A DNA stretch of 6,931 nt from contig CAUJJQ010000248.1 of the NCBI GenBank assembly GCA_963205285.1, positions 1 to 6,931 on the forward strand, in the 5' to 3' direction. The notes beneath the pieces are model-generated. The model ran no database searches. It was not told where the DNA came from and saw only the letters and a program-made list of their open reading frames with translations. The translations under genes were made by a program, and so were the position numbers. Source of the DNA: Pseudomonadota bacterium (GTDB taxonomy: Bacteria; Pseudomonadota; Alphaproteobacteria; Sphingomonadales; Sphingomonadaceae). Shown here piece after piece: positions 6,305 to 6,931 of the stretch (position 1 is its first letter; every line of letters starts with the position of its first letter).

Positions 6305-6931
6305 ATGGACGATGCCGCATCCCCCAATACCCTGCCCAGCGATACATGGCTGATCGACCGTGCGCACAGCGCAGTAAAGGCGGCGCGCGCCGTGGGGGCA
6401 GATGCGGCAGAGGCGGTGGTGCGCGCGGGCCATTCGACCAGCGTTTCGGTACGCCTTGGCGAGTTGGAGGATGTGGACAGCGCCGCGGATATGGGGCTGG
6501 CGCTGCGCCTGTTTGTCGGGCAGCGCGCGGCGTCGATTGCGATAACCGACCTGTCTGACCATGCGCTGGCCGATGCGGCAGCGCGCGCGATGGCGATGGC
6601 GCGCCATGCCCCTGATGACCCATGGGCAGGCCTGCTCGACCCCCAATATCTGGGGGAAGGTGCCGCCATCGCGCTCGATCTGGTTGATGGGGCAAGCGCT
6701 CCCGATGCCGCGATGCTGCGTAACGCGGCGATGCGCGTGGAGGATGCGGCGCGCGCCGTCGCGGGCATCAGCAACAGCGATGGCGGGCACGCGTCCTACG
6801 CCATCGCCGCCGAAGCGCATGTAACCAGCCACGGCTTTGCCGACGCGGCGCGTTCGACCAGCCACAGCATTTCAGCCAGCGTTATCGCGGGCAATGGGGA
6901 TGCGATGCAGCGCGATTATGACTGGCATAGC
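6305..6931 (+). CDS. pmbA: TldE/PmbA family protein, N-terminal 209 residues (cut by window edge)
   Basis: The frame from ATG 6305 stays open to the last base, giving 209 residues of a protein normally around 440-450. TldE/PmbA is the subunit that pairs with the metalloprotease TldD. In E. coli the pair matures microcin B17 and degrades the antitoxin CcdA. Visible family features are GADAAEAVVR (31-40), VSVRLGELEDVDSA (47-60), GLALRLFVGQRAASIAITDLS (64-84), MARHAPDDPWAGLLDP (98-113), a conserved GISNSDGGHAS (154-164) and the strongly typical SASVIAGNGDAMQRDYD (190-206). No HExxxH is present in this part; that motif belongs to TldD. An in-frame TAG at 6293 excludes an earlier start. It lies 218 bases after the HupE-like gene and is probably a separate transcription unit. 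No partner tldD is visible. Confidence 0.92.
   Translation, partial: MDDAASPNTLPSDTWLIDRAHSAVKAARAVGADAAEAVVRAGHSTSVSVRLGELEDVDSAADMGLALRLFVGQRAASIAITDLSDHALADAAARAMAMARHAPDDPWAGLLDPQYLGEGAAIALDLVDGASAPDAAMLRNAAMRVEDAARAVAGISNSDGGHASYAIAAEAHVTSHGFADAARSTSHSISASVIAGNGDAMQRDYDWHS

Noticed and set aside
6094..6558. Open frame of 154 residues covering the intergenic repeat and the start of the TldE/PmbA gene
   Set aside because: Its translation is Arg/Gly/Ala-rich without motifs, and it overlaps a clearly recognisable TldE/PmbA frame.

Overview
The window looks like chromosomal DNA of a GC-rich alphaproteobacterium, most likely of the Sphingomonadales. This is an inference from four things: high GC with scattered AT-rich codons, the order gspL-M-N-prepilin peptidase, the sphingomonad-like protein variants, and an inverted-repeat intergenic element of a type I recall from sphingomonad genomes. 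No database was consulted. All recognised genes lie on the + strand.

Bases 1-2261 are the 3' end of a type II secretion system (T2SS) operon. It holds the C-terminal part of gspL (cut by the window edge), gspM, gspN and the prepilin peptidase gspO. Each gene overlaps the next by 4, 4 and 14 bases, so they are probably translationally coupled. GspL and GspM form the inner-membrane assembly platform, GspN is an accessory membrane protein, and GspO processes the pseudopilins.

Bases 2305-6086 hold three tightly packed genes: a predicted lipoprotein of the DUF3604 family (a PHP-like metal-dependent hydrolase fold), a membrane-anchored parvulin-like peptidyl-prolyl isomerase, and a HupE/UreJ-type membrane protein with a signal peptide and an extra periplasmic domain. 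The first pair overlaps by one base (TGATG). The second pair is separated only by a stop codon, and both genes are in the same reading frame. This looks like one envelope-directed functional unit of unknown overall role, and it is the best candidate here for an undescribed system. One working model is that the HupE-like protein moves a metal, the PHP-like lipoprotein uses a metal to hydrolyse an unknown substrate, and the isomerase helps one of them fold.

Bases 6087-6304 are non-coding and contain an imperfect long inverted repeat followed by a compact hairpin. Bases 6305-6931 are the N-terminal part of a TldE/PmbA-family gene that runs off the right edge.
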